30,845 nucleotides of DNA from Helicobacteraceae bacterium (GTDB lineage: Bacteria; Campylobacterota; Campylobacteria; Campylobacterales; Helicobacteraceae): NCBI GenBank assembly GCA_900770765.1, contig CAAGLK010000043.1, positions 1-30,845 of the forward strand, given 5' to 3'. The notes beneath the pieces are model-generated. The model saw only the letters and a list, made by a program, of their open reading frames with translations. It did no database searches and had not been told where the DNA came from. Position 1 is the stretch's first letter. Each line of letters opens with the position of its first letter. Shown here piece after piece: positions 7,851-15,808 of this stretch. A program made the position numbers and the translations under genes.

Positions 7851-9298
7851 AAATTAGAGCTAGGGCTTTGACCTTTGAAGATGTTTTATTAGTGCCTGCA
7901 TATTCAAGCATTTTGCCAAAGGAAGTTTGCATAAAATCAAAAATTTCTAAAAATATAGAATTAAACGCTCCGTTAGTGTCTGCAGCTATGGATACGGTTA
8001 CAGAATATCGCACGGCTATTGCTATGGCTAGGCTTGGAGGCATTGGGATAATCCATAAAAATATGGATGAAAAATCGCAAGTAGCACAGATTAAAAAAGT
8101 TAAAAAAAGCGAAAGCGGCGTGATAATTGACCCAATTTATATAAGCCCAGAGGCTACACTATTAGATGCTAAGGCCATTACTGATAATTATAAAATCTCT
8201 GGAGTCCCTGTAGTTGATAGCCATGGGAGTTTGATTGGAATCCTAACAAATAGAGATATGCGATTTGAGACAGATTTGACAAAGCAAGTTAAAGAAATTA
8301 TGACAAAAGCTCCGCTAATTACCGCAAAAGTCGGCACTAGCTTAGAAGAAGCAAAAGATATTATGAATAAAAATAGAATTGAAAAACTGCCAATTGTAAA
8401 TGAAGCTGGAATCCTAAAGGGCTTAATTACGATTAAAGATATACAAAAACGCATTGAATATCCTAATTCTAATAAAGATGACTTTGGGCGGCTTCGTGTG
8501 GGGGCGGCTATTGGCGTGGGGCAACTTGAGAGAGCTAGGGCGTTAGCAGAAGCTGGGGCGGATGTGCTTGTGCTAGATTCCGCGCATGGGCATAGCAAGG
8601 GAATAATTGATACGGTAAAAGAAATCAAAAAAAGCGTGGCAATTGATATTATCGCTGGGAATATCGCTACAAGGGAGGCTGCAGAAGCATTAATTGATGC
8701 TGGAGCCGATGGAGTAAAAGTTGGCATTGGTCCTGGAAGTATATGCACCACTAGAATAGTTGCGGGCGTGGGAGTGCCGCAGATTACGGCTATTGATGAT
8801 GTCGCTTATGCTACTAAAAAGGCTGGGATTCCACTTATTGCTGATGGTGGAATTAAGTATTCTGGTGATATTGCTAAAGCCCTTGCTGCAGGGGCCAGCT
8901 GTGTAATGATAGGCTCAATGCTAGCTGGCACTGAGGAGAGTCCAGGAGAGACTATAATTTATCAAGGGCGACAATACAAAAGCTATCGTGGTATGGGAAG
9001 CTTAGGTGCTATGAATAGAGGTAGTGCGGATAGGTATTTTCAAGAAGGCACTGCACAAGAAAAACTTGTGCCAGAGGGTATTGAAGGGCGTGTGCCATAT
9101 CGTGGCAAAATCGCCGATGTAATTCATCAAATGCTAGGCGGCCTTCGCTCATCTATGGGATATTTAGGTGCGGAGAATATTACGCAATTATGGGAAAAAG
9201 CGGAGTTTGTAGAAATTACACAAAGTGGCCTTAGAGAATCCCATGTCCATGATGTAATGATTACAAAAGAAGCGCCAAATTATCATATAAATAATTAA
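7847..9298 (+). CDS. guaB: IMP dehydrogenase
   Basis: GuaB oxidises IMP to XMP with NAD+, the committed step of guanine nucleotide synthesis. The 483-aa protein has the (beta/alpha)8 barrel, interrupted at about residues 93-205 by two CBS domains (ISGVPVVD and IEKLPIVN). The active-site loop is GIGPGSICTTR with catalytic Cys300. Further along are the IMP-site GGIKYSGDIAKALAAGA and the flap region with YRGMGSLGAM. The ATG at 7847 is favoured over the in-frame GTG at 7841 because AAGGAG at 7836-7841 sits five bases upstream. It overlaps gatA by four bases, so translation is coupled. Confidence 0.97.
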   Translation: MKIRARALTFEDVLLVPAYSSILPKEVCIKSKISKNIELNAPLVSAAMDTVTEYRTAIAMARLGGIGIIHKNMDEKSQVAQIKKVKKSESGVIIDPIYISPEATLLDAKAITDNYKISGVPVVDSHGSLIGILTNRDMRFETDLTKQVKEIMTKAPLITAKVGTSLEEAKDIMNKNRIEKLPIVNEAGILKGLITIKDIQKRIEYPNSNKDDFGRLRVGAAIGVGQLERARALAEAGADVLVLDSAHGHSKGIIDTVKEIKKSVAIDIIAGNIATREAAEALIDAGADGVKVGIGPGSICTTRIVAGVGVPQITAIDDVAYATKKAGIPLIADGGIKYSGDIAKALAAGASCVMIGSMLAGTEESPGETIIYQGRQYKSYRGMGSLGAMNRGSADRYFQEGTAQEKLVPEGIEGRVPYRGKIADVIHQMLGGLRSSMGYLGAENITQLWEKAEFVEITQSGLRESHVHDVMITKEAPNYHINN

Positions 9299-9307
9299 GG
9301 TTAAAAA

Positions 9308-9634
9308 GTGAAACTATTATTTTCATGGAGTTTATATAATGCTAAGCAAATGGATTATGAAAATATTTTAAAAGAATTGCGAGAAACTTTTAAAGATAAT
9401 AAACCTGATTTATTATTGAATAATCCTGAATATTTGCTATTTTGTGCTACAAATAAAGCTAATTGGCAAAAGGAAATGGTAGAGTTAGTTAATAGGCTAA
9501 AGAAATTTATAAACGCAAGGATTCAAAGCTTAAGAGATGGCGGAAGTGATGCTCATGTTGTTTATCGCTTTAGCTTTTTAGATATGGAGAGTGCGTTTTT
9601 TCAATTCCCACCTGATTTAGAGGATGATGATTAA
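9308..9634 (+). CDS. small protein of unknown function upstream of glnA
   Basis: This 108-aa protein is not recognised. It is probably soluble, with no signal peptide or membrane helix. A helical middle (EMVELVNRLKKFINARIQSLRDGG) is followed by a hydrophobic stretch (YRFSFLDMESAFFQFP) and a very acidic tail (PDLEDDD). It starts with GTG at 9308, with AAGG seven bases upstream. It sits nine bases after guaB and 18 before glnA, so it is probably co-transcribed with both. Its GC content looks lower than that of guaB and glnA. The position suggests, but does not show, a role connected to nitrogen or glutamine metabolism. Confidence 0.65.
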   Translation: MKLLFSWSLYNAKQMDYENILKELRETFKDNKPDLLLNNPEYLLFCATNKANWQKEMVELVNRLKKFINARIQSLRDGGSDAHVVYRFSFLDMESAFFQFPPDLEDDD

Positions 9635-9652
9635 TTTTAAGAAAGGATAAAA

Positions 9653-11089
9653 ATGGAAAAAGTTGTTGTAGATAAAGCTGCTGTTAAAAAGTTTTTTGAG
9701 TTTTGTGATGAATTTGAAGTTGAGTTTATTGACTTTAGATTTACTGATATTAAGGGCGTTTGGCATCACTTTAGCTTTAGTGCTAGTGTAATTGATGAGG
9801 ATAGTTTTAATGGAATCCCATTTGATGGTAGCTCACTTCCAGCGTGGCAGCCGGTGGATAAAAGCGATATGGTGTTAATCCCAGACCCCGTAAGGTATTT
9901 TATAGACCCATTTACTGCGGATACTACGGCGGTGGTGTTTTGCGATGTGTGGGATATTTATAAAAACGAGCCTTATGAGAAATGCCCTAGAAGCATTGTA
10001 AAAAGAGCTATGAAGCATTTAAAAGATAGTGGAATCGGCGATGTGGCGTATTATGGACCTGAAAATGAATTTTTCGTGTTTGATTCTATTAAGATGAAAG
10101 ATGCGGTAAATTGTCAATATTATGAGATTGATAGCGAAGAGGGCGAGTGGAATCGTGCTAAGGAATTTGACGGCGTGAATTTAGGGCACAGACCAGGCAC
10201 TAAGGGCGGCTACTTCCCTGTGGCGCCTGTGGATTCTATGGTGGATTTAAGAGCTGAGATGGTAAAGGTGCTAAATCAAGTAGGCTTAGAGACCTTTGTA
10301 GTCCATCATGAAGTAGCACAAGGGCAGGGTGAAATTGGCGTAAAATTTGGCGATATGCTAGAAGCGGCAGATAATGTGCAAAAGCTAAAATATGTCGTAA
10401 AAATGGTAGCGCATTTAAATGGCAAGACGGCGACTTTTATGCCAAAGCCTCTTTATGGCGATAATGGAAGCGGAATGCATGTGCATATTTCTATATGGAA
10501 AGATGGCAAGAATCTCTTTGCTGGCGATAAATATCAAGGCTTAAGCGATACTGCATTGCACTTTTTAGGCGGTGTGCTAAAGCATGCAAGGGCTCTAGCG
10601 GCTTTTACAAATCCTAGCACAAATTCCTATAAACGCTTAATCCCGGGCTTTGAAGCACCTTCAATTTTAACTTACTCCGCACAAAATAGAAGCGCTTCAA
10701 TTAGGATTCCATATAATAGCGGCGAGAAGGCAAAACGCATGGAATTCCGCTTCCCAGATTCTAGCAGTAACCCTTACTTAGCCTTTGCTTCTATGCTTAT
10801 GGCAGGGCTTGATGGGATTAAAAATGCTATAAATCCAGGTGAGCCTATGGATATAAATTTATTTGAGCTTCATTTAGATGAAATCCGTGAAAAAGGCATT
10901 AAGCAGCTGCCGCACACGCTTAGACATGCAATTGAGGAAATGCTTGCGGATAAGGATTATCTAAAGGTAGATGGTGTTTTTAGCGAGGAGTTTATTCAAA
11001 CTTACAAGGCGTATAAATTTGAGACTGAAATTTGGCCTTGGGAGGCTAGACCACATCCATTTGAGTTTTTGACAACTTATAGCTGCTAA
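9653..11089 (+). CDS. glnA: glutamine synthetase, type I
   Basis: GlnA joins ammonia to glutamate using ATP and forms a dodecamer in the cytoplasm. The 478-aa protein is of normal type I length. Visible motifs are FDGSSLPAWQ (57-66), the metal-binding YGPENEFFVFD (134-144), the glutamate-binding NGSGMHVHIS (271-280), the ATP-site KPLYGDNGSG and NRSASIRIP (345-353). The segment that holds the adenylylated Tyr397 in E. coli reads NLFEL here, with Phe404 in its place, so GlnE-type adenylylation is not expected. From memory, the same absence is reported for H. pylori GlnA. The ATG has AAGGAT upstream. It follows a small unknown gene and precedes a dicarboxylate-type transporter. Confidence 0.97.
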   Translation: MEKVVVDKAAVKKFFEFCDEFEVEFIDFRFTDIKGVWHHFSFSASVIDEDSFNGIPFDGSSLPAWQPVDKSDMVLIPDPVRYFIDPFTADTTAVVFCDVWDIYKNEPYEKCPRSIVKRAMKHLKDSGIGDVAYYGPENEFFVFDSIKMKDAVNCQYYEIDSEEGEWNRAKEFDGVNLGHRPGTKGGYFPVAPVDSMVDLRAEMVKVLNQVGLETFVVHHEVAQGQGEIGVKFGDMLEAADNVQKLKYVVKMVAHLNGKTATFMPKPLYGDNGSGMHVHISIWKDGKNLFAGDKYQGLSDTALHFLGGVLKHARALAAFTNPSTNSYKRLIPGFEAPSILTYSAQNRSASIRIPYNSGEKAKRMEFRFPDSSSNPYLAFASMLMAGLDGIKNAINPGEPMDINLFELHLDEIREKGIKQLPHTLRHAIEEMLADKDYLKVDGVFSEEFIQTYKAYKFETEIWPWEARPHPFEFLTTYSC

Positions 11090-11097
11090 GGGTATTT

Positions 11098-12510
11098 ATG
11101 CACTTTAAGGCAAGTAAGCGTCAAGAGGAGTTTTTTGAAAGCAAGCCTTCGCGTTTTGAAATTTCGGCTTGGTTTATTGCTTCCTTTGCTTTAAGTGTGG
11201 CTGCCTTTTACTTTAGCTATTTTTATTATTCTGCTTCTTTGCAAATTAGTGCGTTTTTAGGGATTCTAGTGTGGCTTATCGTGCTATGGACTAATGGTGC
11301 GCTGCCGCTTGGAATCGTATCGCTTTTTCCTATTGTCGCTTTTCCTGCTTTTGGGATTCTAAGCGTAAAGGAAGCTACTAGTAATTATGCAAATCCTATT
11401 ATATTTTTATTTTTAGGCGGCTTTATGCTAGCCATTGCGGTAGAAAAAATAAATTTACACAAAATCATCGCAAAATATCTTTTAAGCCGCTTTAATAAAA
11501 CACCACAAGGCATTATCACCGCACTTGGAAGTGCTAGTGTGGCGTTAGGGGCAGCTCTCTCAAACTCCACCGTGGCACTGCTTCTTACGCCTATTGCGTT
11601 ATCTATCACTAAAGATTCTAAGCTAAGGATGCGATTTTTACTCGCCGTTGCCTTTGGAGCTAGCATTAGTGGAATTACAACACCCATTGGCACACCGCCG
11701 AATCTTATTTTAATAGGTTTTTTAGAGACGGCTGGGCTAGGGCATATTAGCTTTATTGGCTGGATTTTGCTTATGCTGCCGCTTAGCTTGTGTATGCTTT
11801 TTGTAATGATTAAGATTCTATCTTTTAGACTATCAAAAGAAGAAATAGAAATTAGTGCGTTTGATGAAGTAAGTATCACTTGGATGCATAAGCGACTGCT
11901 TATTATGCTTGGAATCTTGCTTGTTGTGCTACTTTTAAACTCGCCGATTCCACCGCTTTATGCTGGGCTAGGCTTTAATGAAAATTTAATTTTACTTAGC
12001 TTTGGGCTTTTAATGTTTTTGCCTAAAATTGGCTTTTTATCGTGGGATGATTCTAAGTTTATCCCTTATGAGATTATATTTTTATTCGGCGCTGGCTTTT
12101 GCGTAGCGATGGGGATTTCTAAGCTAAATTTAGGCGATGTTTTTACGCCTATTTTTAGTAGCTTTGGGGAGTTGCCGCTATTTATTTTTATGGTTTGTGT
12201 TTGCTTTTTTGTGCTTCTTTTAACTATGTTTATTAGCTCAACTGCGTTAAGTGCGATTTTGCTAACAATTTTATTTGCCTCTACTAAGGAGTTTTTAAGC
12301 CCATCTTATCAAAGCCTTACAATGCTAATTGCTACAATTTGCATAGGATTCTCCTTTATGCTGCCATTTTCCACACCGCCAAATGCGATAGTGGCAAACA
12401 AGGGCGGTATAAAAGCGTGGGATATGTTTAAGTTTGGCTTTATATTAAGCGTGTGTGGAATCTTTTTAATTTTAGCCTTTGCGTTTTTATATTGGCAATG
12501 GGTGATTTAA
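11098..12510 (+). CDS. DASS (SLC13) family anion/dicarboxylate:sodium symporter
   Basis: The 470-aa polytopic inner-membrane protein has about 11-12 hydrophobic segments. It carries the two family Ser/Thr-Pro-Pro-Asn motifs: GTPPNLILIG after the first half, and STPPNAIVANKGG near the C-terminus. The matching membrane-hairpin motif SNSTVALLLTP is also present. These motifs bind sodium and the carboxylate substrate in VcINDY-type carriers. The likely substrate is a C4-dicarboxylate, citrate or another divalent anion; sequence alone does not decide. It starts eight bases after glnA with AAGGG overlapping the glnA stop, so it is probably in the same operon. A hairpin lies downstream at 12547-12586. 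Confidence 0.9.
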   Translation: MHFKASKRQEEFFESKPSRFEISAWFIASFALSVAAFYFSYFYYSASLQISAFLGILVWLIVLWTNGALPLGIVSLFPIVAFPAFGILSVKEATSNYANPIIFLFLGGFMLAIAVEKINLHKIIAKYLLSRFNKTPQGIITALGSASVALGAALSNSTVALLLTPIALSITKDSKLRMRFLLAVAFGASISGITTPIGTPPNLILIGFLETAGLGHISFIGWILLMLPLSLCMLFVMIKILSFRLSKEEIEISAFDEVSITWMHKRLLIMLGILLVVLLLNSPIPPLYAGLGFNENLILLSFGLLMFLPKIGFLSWDDSKFIPYEIIFLFGAGFCVAMGISKLNLGDVFTPIFSSFGELPLFIFMVCVCFFVLLLTMFISSTALSAILLTILFASTKEFLSPSYQSLTMLIATICIGFSFMLPFSTPPNAIVANKGGIKAWDMFKFGFILSVCGIFLILAFAFLYWQWVI

Positions 12511-12546
12511 GCGATAGTAGAGTGCGAAATAAATGTATTGTATATT

Positions 12547-12586
12547 ATGTTTAAGATTAAAATAAAAAATATGGAATCTTAAACAT
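12547..12586. terminator. hairpin in the gap between the DASS transporter and yajC
   Basis: ATGTTTAAGATT (12547-12558) pairs perfectly with 12575-12586 over 12 bp, with a 16-base A-rich loop. It lies 36 bases after the transporter stop. No strong T-run follows (ATTTAATTAG), so it is a weak terminator at best. The remaining gap to 12642 is AT-rich and holds a possible -10 (TAAAAT, about 12606-12611) for the yajC-secD-secF operon. Confidence 0.45.
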
Positions 12587-12642
12587 TTAATTAGTAAAGC
12601 GGTGGTAAAATTAGCAATTTATTTTAATTTTAAGGATTCTCA

Positions 12643-12903
12643 ATGGAAGCTCTCGTGCAGTTGTTACCGCTTATTGTTTTGGTGGCTATTTTTTACTTTC
12701 TTATAATCCGTCCGCAGCAGGTGCAGGCTAAAAAGCATAAAGAAATGATTGCAAACTTAGATAAAGGGGATAAGGTTATTACAAGCGGTGGCTTTATCGT
12801 AGAAGTTGTGAAAAAAGAAGAAGAGTTTTTTATGGTGCGTCTAAATGATGATACGATTGTAAAATTATCAAAAGATTATGTAGCTAAAAAATTAGAGCAA
12901 TAA
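12643..12903 (+). CDS. yajC: Sec translocon accessory subunit YajC
   Basis: The 86-aa protein has one N-terminal membrane helix (LLPLIVLVAIFYFLIIRPQQ). A conserved cytoplasmic part follows, with HKEMIANLDKGDKVITSGGFI, the hallmark of YajC. It binds SecDF-YidC and supports protein export through SecYEG. The ATG has AAGGATT upstream with good spacing. It is the first gene of a yajC-secD-secF operon, the usual order in Campylobacterota, and secD starts directly after its stop codon. Confidence 0.95.
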   Translation: MEALVQLLPLIVLVAIFYFLIIRPQQVQAKKHKEMIANLDKGDKVITSGGFIVEVVKKEEEFFMVRLNDDTIVKLSKDYVAKKLEQ

Positions 12904-14478
12904 ATGAAAAAGAAATTTAATACAAAACTTTTCTTTTTCTTTGTAGCCACACTTTTTGGGATTTTGCTATCAATTCCTTCGTTTTTTCAAACGCAAGGTC
13001 CTAAAATCACGCTGGGGCTTGATTTACAAGGTGGGTTAAACTTGCTTTTAGGCGTAAAAACTGAAGAGGCGATTAAGAGTCGCTATGCCTCACTAGCTTC
13101 GCAAATTAACTTTTATGCAAATGATGAACAAATCTTAATTGATAGGCTAAATGCTAGAGAAGAGGAAATTAGCTTTGAGCTTTTGGATTCTAATGAAAAG
13201 GCTAAGATTAATAAGTATTTAAGCGAGATTTCTGGGCTTAGTGTGCTTGAGAGTAATTTAAATTACACAATTACTTTTACAGAGGAAGAAAAGCTAAATT
13301 TACAAAATTTCGCCATAGAGCAAGCTATTTCAAACATTAGAAACCGCCTTGACCAATTTGGATTAAGTGAGCCAAGTGTAACAAAGCAAGGCAGCGATGC
13401 GATTTTAGTGCAGCTTCCAGGTATCAAAACACAAGAAGAGGAGCAAAGGGCGCTAGAGCTAATCTCTAAAGGCGGTCATTTGCAAATGATGGCAGTAGAT
13501 GAAGCAAGAAATGCTAGAGTTAGTGCCATAAGTGATGCCGAGGCGGAATCCTATGGCGATGTGATTTTGCCATTTATAAATAACCCGGCTCAAAAGATTC
13601 TGCTTAAATCTATTCCTATTTTAGATGGCTCAATGCTAACTGACGCAAGGGCAGCTTATGACCAGAACAATCAGCCTATAATTAATTTTAGTCTAAACGC
13701 ACAGGGTGCTAAGATTTTTGGCGATTTTTCTGGTAAAAATGTGGGGAATCGTATGGCGGTTGTGCTTGATGGTAAGGTGTATTCTGCCCCTGTGATTAGA
13801 GAGAGAATCGGCGGTGGAAGCGGACAAATAAGCGGTGGCTTTAGCGTAGCTGAGGCTAGTGATATTGCCATTGCACTAAGAAGTGGGGCACTGCCAGCAC
13901 CTATTGTGTTATTAGAAAAACGCAGTGTAGGTCCAAGTCTAGGGGCGGATTCCATTAAAGCGTCTATGATAGCACTTATTACAGGGGCTATTTTGGTGGT
14001 TGGCTTTATGGCGTTTTATTATGGAATCGCTGGGGTTATTGCTAACTTTGCTATGATTGTAAATATCTTGCTTGTAATTGCTGTTATGGCACTCTTTGGG
14101 GCGACTTTGACGCTGCCTGGTATGGCTGGGATTATTTTGGCTGTGGGTATGGCTGTGGATGCAAATGTAATTATAAATGAGCGGATAAGAGAGGGCTTTA
14201 GGGCAAAAGAAGGCTTTGTAAAAGCTATGGAAAATGGCTATGCAAATGCCTCTAGAGCAATTTTTGATTCTAACTTAACAGGGCTTATCGCTTCTGTGCT
14301 TTTATATGTGTGCGGCACTGGGGCGATTAAGGGCTTTGCCATTACTACTAGCATTGGGATTTTAGCTTCTATAATTACGGCGATTGTCGGCACGCATGGG
14401 GTGTTTAGGGCGTTGCAAAATCGCATTGTAAAATCTGGTAATTATGCGTTGTGGTTTGGCTACAAAGAGCGAAAATAA
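12904..14478 (+). CDS. secD: protein translocase subunit SecD
   Basis: SecD works with SecF to pull exported proteins out of SecYEG using the proton gradient. The 524-aa protein has an N-terminal membrane helix followed by LGLDLQGGLNLLLGV, the SecD signature. A large periplasmic P1 region comes next, containing ISNIRNRLDQFGLSEPSV and DGKVYSAPVIRERIGGG. Five C-terminal membrane helices follow, with GMAGIILAVGMAVDANVIINERIREG carrying the conserved Asp of RND-type translocases. It starts immediately after the yajC stop, with only a weak ribosome-binding site (TAGAG), so translation probably depends on coupling. Confidence 0.97.
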   Translation: MKKKFNTKLFFFFVATLFGILLSIPSFFQTQGPKITLGLDLQGGLNLLLGVKTEEAIKSRYASLASQINFYANDEQILIDRLNAREEEISFELLDSNEKAKINKYLSEISGLSVLESNLNYTITFTEEEKLNLQNFAIEQAISNIRNRLDQFGLSEPSVTKQGSDAILVQLPGIKTQEEEQRALELISKGGHLQMMAVDEARNARVSAISDAEAESYGDVILPFINNPAQKILLKSIPILDGSMLTDARAAYDQNNQPIINFSLNAQGAKIFGDFSGKNVGNRMAVVLDGKVYSAPVIRERIGGGSGQISGGFSVAEASDIAIALRSGALPAPIVLLEKRSVGPSLGADSIKASMIALITGAILVVGFMAFYYGIAGVIANFAMIVNILLVIAVMALFGATLTLPGMAGIILAVGMAVDANVIINERIREGFRAKEGFVKAMENGYANASRAIFDSNLTGLIASVLLYVCGTGAIKGFAITTSIGILASIITAIVGTHGVFRALQNRIVKSGNYALWFGYKERK

Positions 14479-14487
14479 GGGATTTAT

Positions 14488-15459
14488 ATGGATTTTTTTA
14501 GACATAATAGAATTTATGATTTTGTAAAAATGGCAAATTATTGCATTGTTCTTTCTCTTATTTTGGTTGTTGGCTCTTTAGTGCTTTTTGTTAAGCCTGG
14601 CTTTACTCTTGGCGTAGATTTTGCCGGTGGGACTATCGTGCAGCTGCAATATAAAGAAGCAGCTCCACTTGCAAAAATTAGAGAAAAGCTAGAATCCGTG
14701 CCAGAATATAGCGGAGTGCAAGTTAGCGAGTTTGGCTCTAAAGAAGAAATTTTGATTAAACTCCCTATTGCAAGCGCACAAGTGGATAGAGATATAGGCG
14801 TAGAAGTAGCGCAAGCGCTAAAAGATACCGGTGAGATTAGTGTGCGACGAGTGGATATTGTGGGACCTAAAGTTGGCGGTGAGCTTAGAGAAAAGGGGGC
14901 GTTAGCACTTATTTTAGCAATTGTGGGGATTATGTGCTATGTGTCTTTTAGATATGAGTGGAGGTTTGCACTAGCGGCGATTTTAGCATTAATCCATGAT
15001 GTGATTATTGCTGCTGGGGCTGTTGTGCTATTTGATATTGATTTAAGTTTGGAAGTAATTGCGGCACTTTTGACACTGCTTGGATATTCTATAAATGATA
15101 CGATTATTGTTTTTGATAGAATCCGTGAGACAATTAAAGAGCGCGTGAATCAAAACTTAGAATATGTAATAAACGAAGCGATTTCAAATACACTTAGCCG
15201 CACGGTGCTAACCTCTCTTACTATGCTATTTAGCGTCTTTACTTTATATATTTTTGGCGGGGAGATTATTAAGGGATTCTCGCTACCTATGCTTGTGGGG
15301 TCTGTTGTGGGGAGTTATAGCTCTATTTTTGTCGCGGCAAAACTCATTATTTTATGCAAGTTTGATTTAAAAAAATATCATCAAAAAATTGTAGAATCGC
15401 AAAAAAAAGCCTTAGAGAAGCAGAAGCTTAGAGCAATGTATGAAAGGGGAAGTGTGTAA
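14488..15459 (+). CDS. secF: protein translocase subunit SecF
   Basis: The 323-aa partner of SecD has an N-terminal membrane helix, then the family motif FTLGVDFAGGTIVQLQ. A small periplasmic domain follows, then membrane helices including LLTLLGYSINDTIIVFDRIRE, equivalent to the proton-pathway helix, and SRTVLTSLTMLFSVFTLYIFGG. It ends in a basic cytoplasmic tail. AAGGGA precedes the ATG. It lies nine bases after secD. Its stop overlaps the start of the next small membrane gene by one base (TAATG). Confidence 0.97.
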   Translation: MDFFRHNRIYDFVKMANYCIVLSLILVVGSLVLFVKPGFTLGVDFAGGTIVQLQYKEAAPLAKIREKLESVPEYSGVQVSEFGSKEEILIKLPIASAQVDRDIGVEVAQALKDTGEISVRRVDIVGPKVGGELREKGALALILAIVGIMCYVSFRYEWRFALAAILALIHDVIIAAGAVVLFDIDLSLEVIAALLTLLGYSINDTIIVFDRIRETIKERVNQNLEYVINEAISNTLSRTVLTSLTMLFSVFTLYIFGGEIIKGFSLPMLVGSVVGSYSSIFVAAKLIILCKFDLKKYHQKIVESQKKALEKQKLRAMYERGSV

Positions 15460-15800
15460 TGGATTGGGGTAAGGTAACCTTTATATTTTTTATTTTAATG
15501 AGCTTGACTTCAACGGCTGGATTTTTATATGACCAGAGCCTTGTTATGCTATTTATCGCTGGTGGAGTTAATATTTTATCCACTATTTTAAAGTTAGGTG
15601 TGCGTAGTTTTATGGGAGCGGAGCTTATGGCGGCGTCTTTAGTGGCGGATTTACACTTAATCCCTGCATTTTTGTATTTGCAAGTGTTTGAAAATGTAAG
15701 TGTGGCTGTGGCTTTAGCAATCGGTGCTGTGGTGGCTAATGTCGTCTCTGTAATTTTTATATCAATTGAGAGTATTAAAAGCTATAATAATTATAACTAG
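15459..15800 (+). CDS. DUF6394-type small integral membrane protein
   Basis: The 113-aa protein has about four hydrophobic segments: VTFIFFILMSLTSTAGFLY; LVMLFIAGGVNILSTIL; a segment around ASLVADLHLIPAFLYLQV; and AVALAIGAVVANVVSVIFISI. No charged catalytic pattern is visible. It matches, from memory, a conserved Campylobacterota membrane family (DUF6394) found between secF and leuS. The function is unknown. The position suggests an envelope or export-related role, but that is only context. It overlaps secF by one base, and its end supplies the ribosome-binding site (AGGAG) of leuS. Confidence 0.75.
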   Translation: MDWGKVTFIFFILMSLTSTAGFLYDQSLVMLFIAGGVNILSTILKLGVRSFMGAELMAASLVADLHLIPAFLYLQVFENVSVAVALAIGAVVANVVSVIFISIESIKSYNNYN

Positions 15801-15808
15801 GAGAATTT

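Noticed and set aside
8188..8751. 187-codon open frame on the minus strand
   Set aside because: Antisense to conserved guaB domains; Ser/Ile/Pro-rich composition typical of a reverse-strand shadow.
11385..11879. 164-codon open frame on the minus strand
   Set aside because: It lies wholly inside the DASS transporter gene, with a hydrophobic-gene antisense composition and no ribosome-binding site; a shadow frame.
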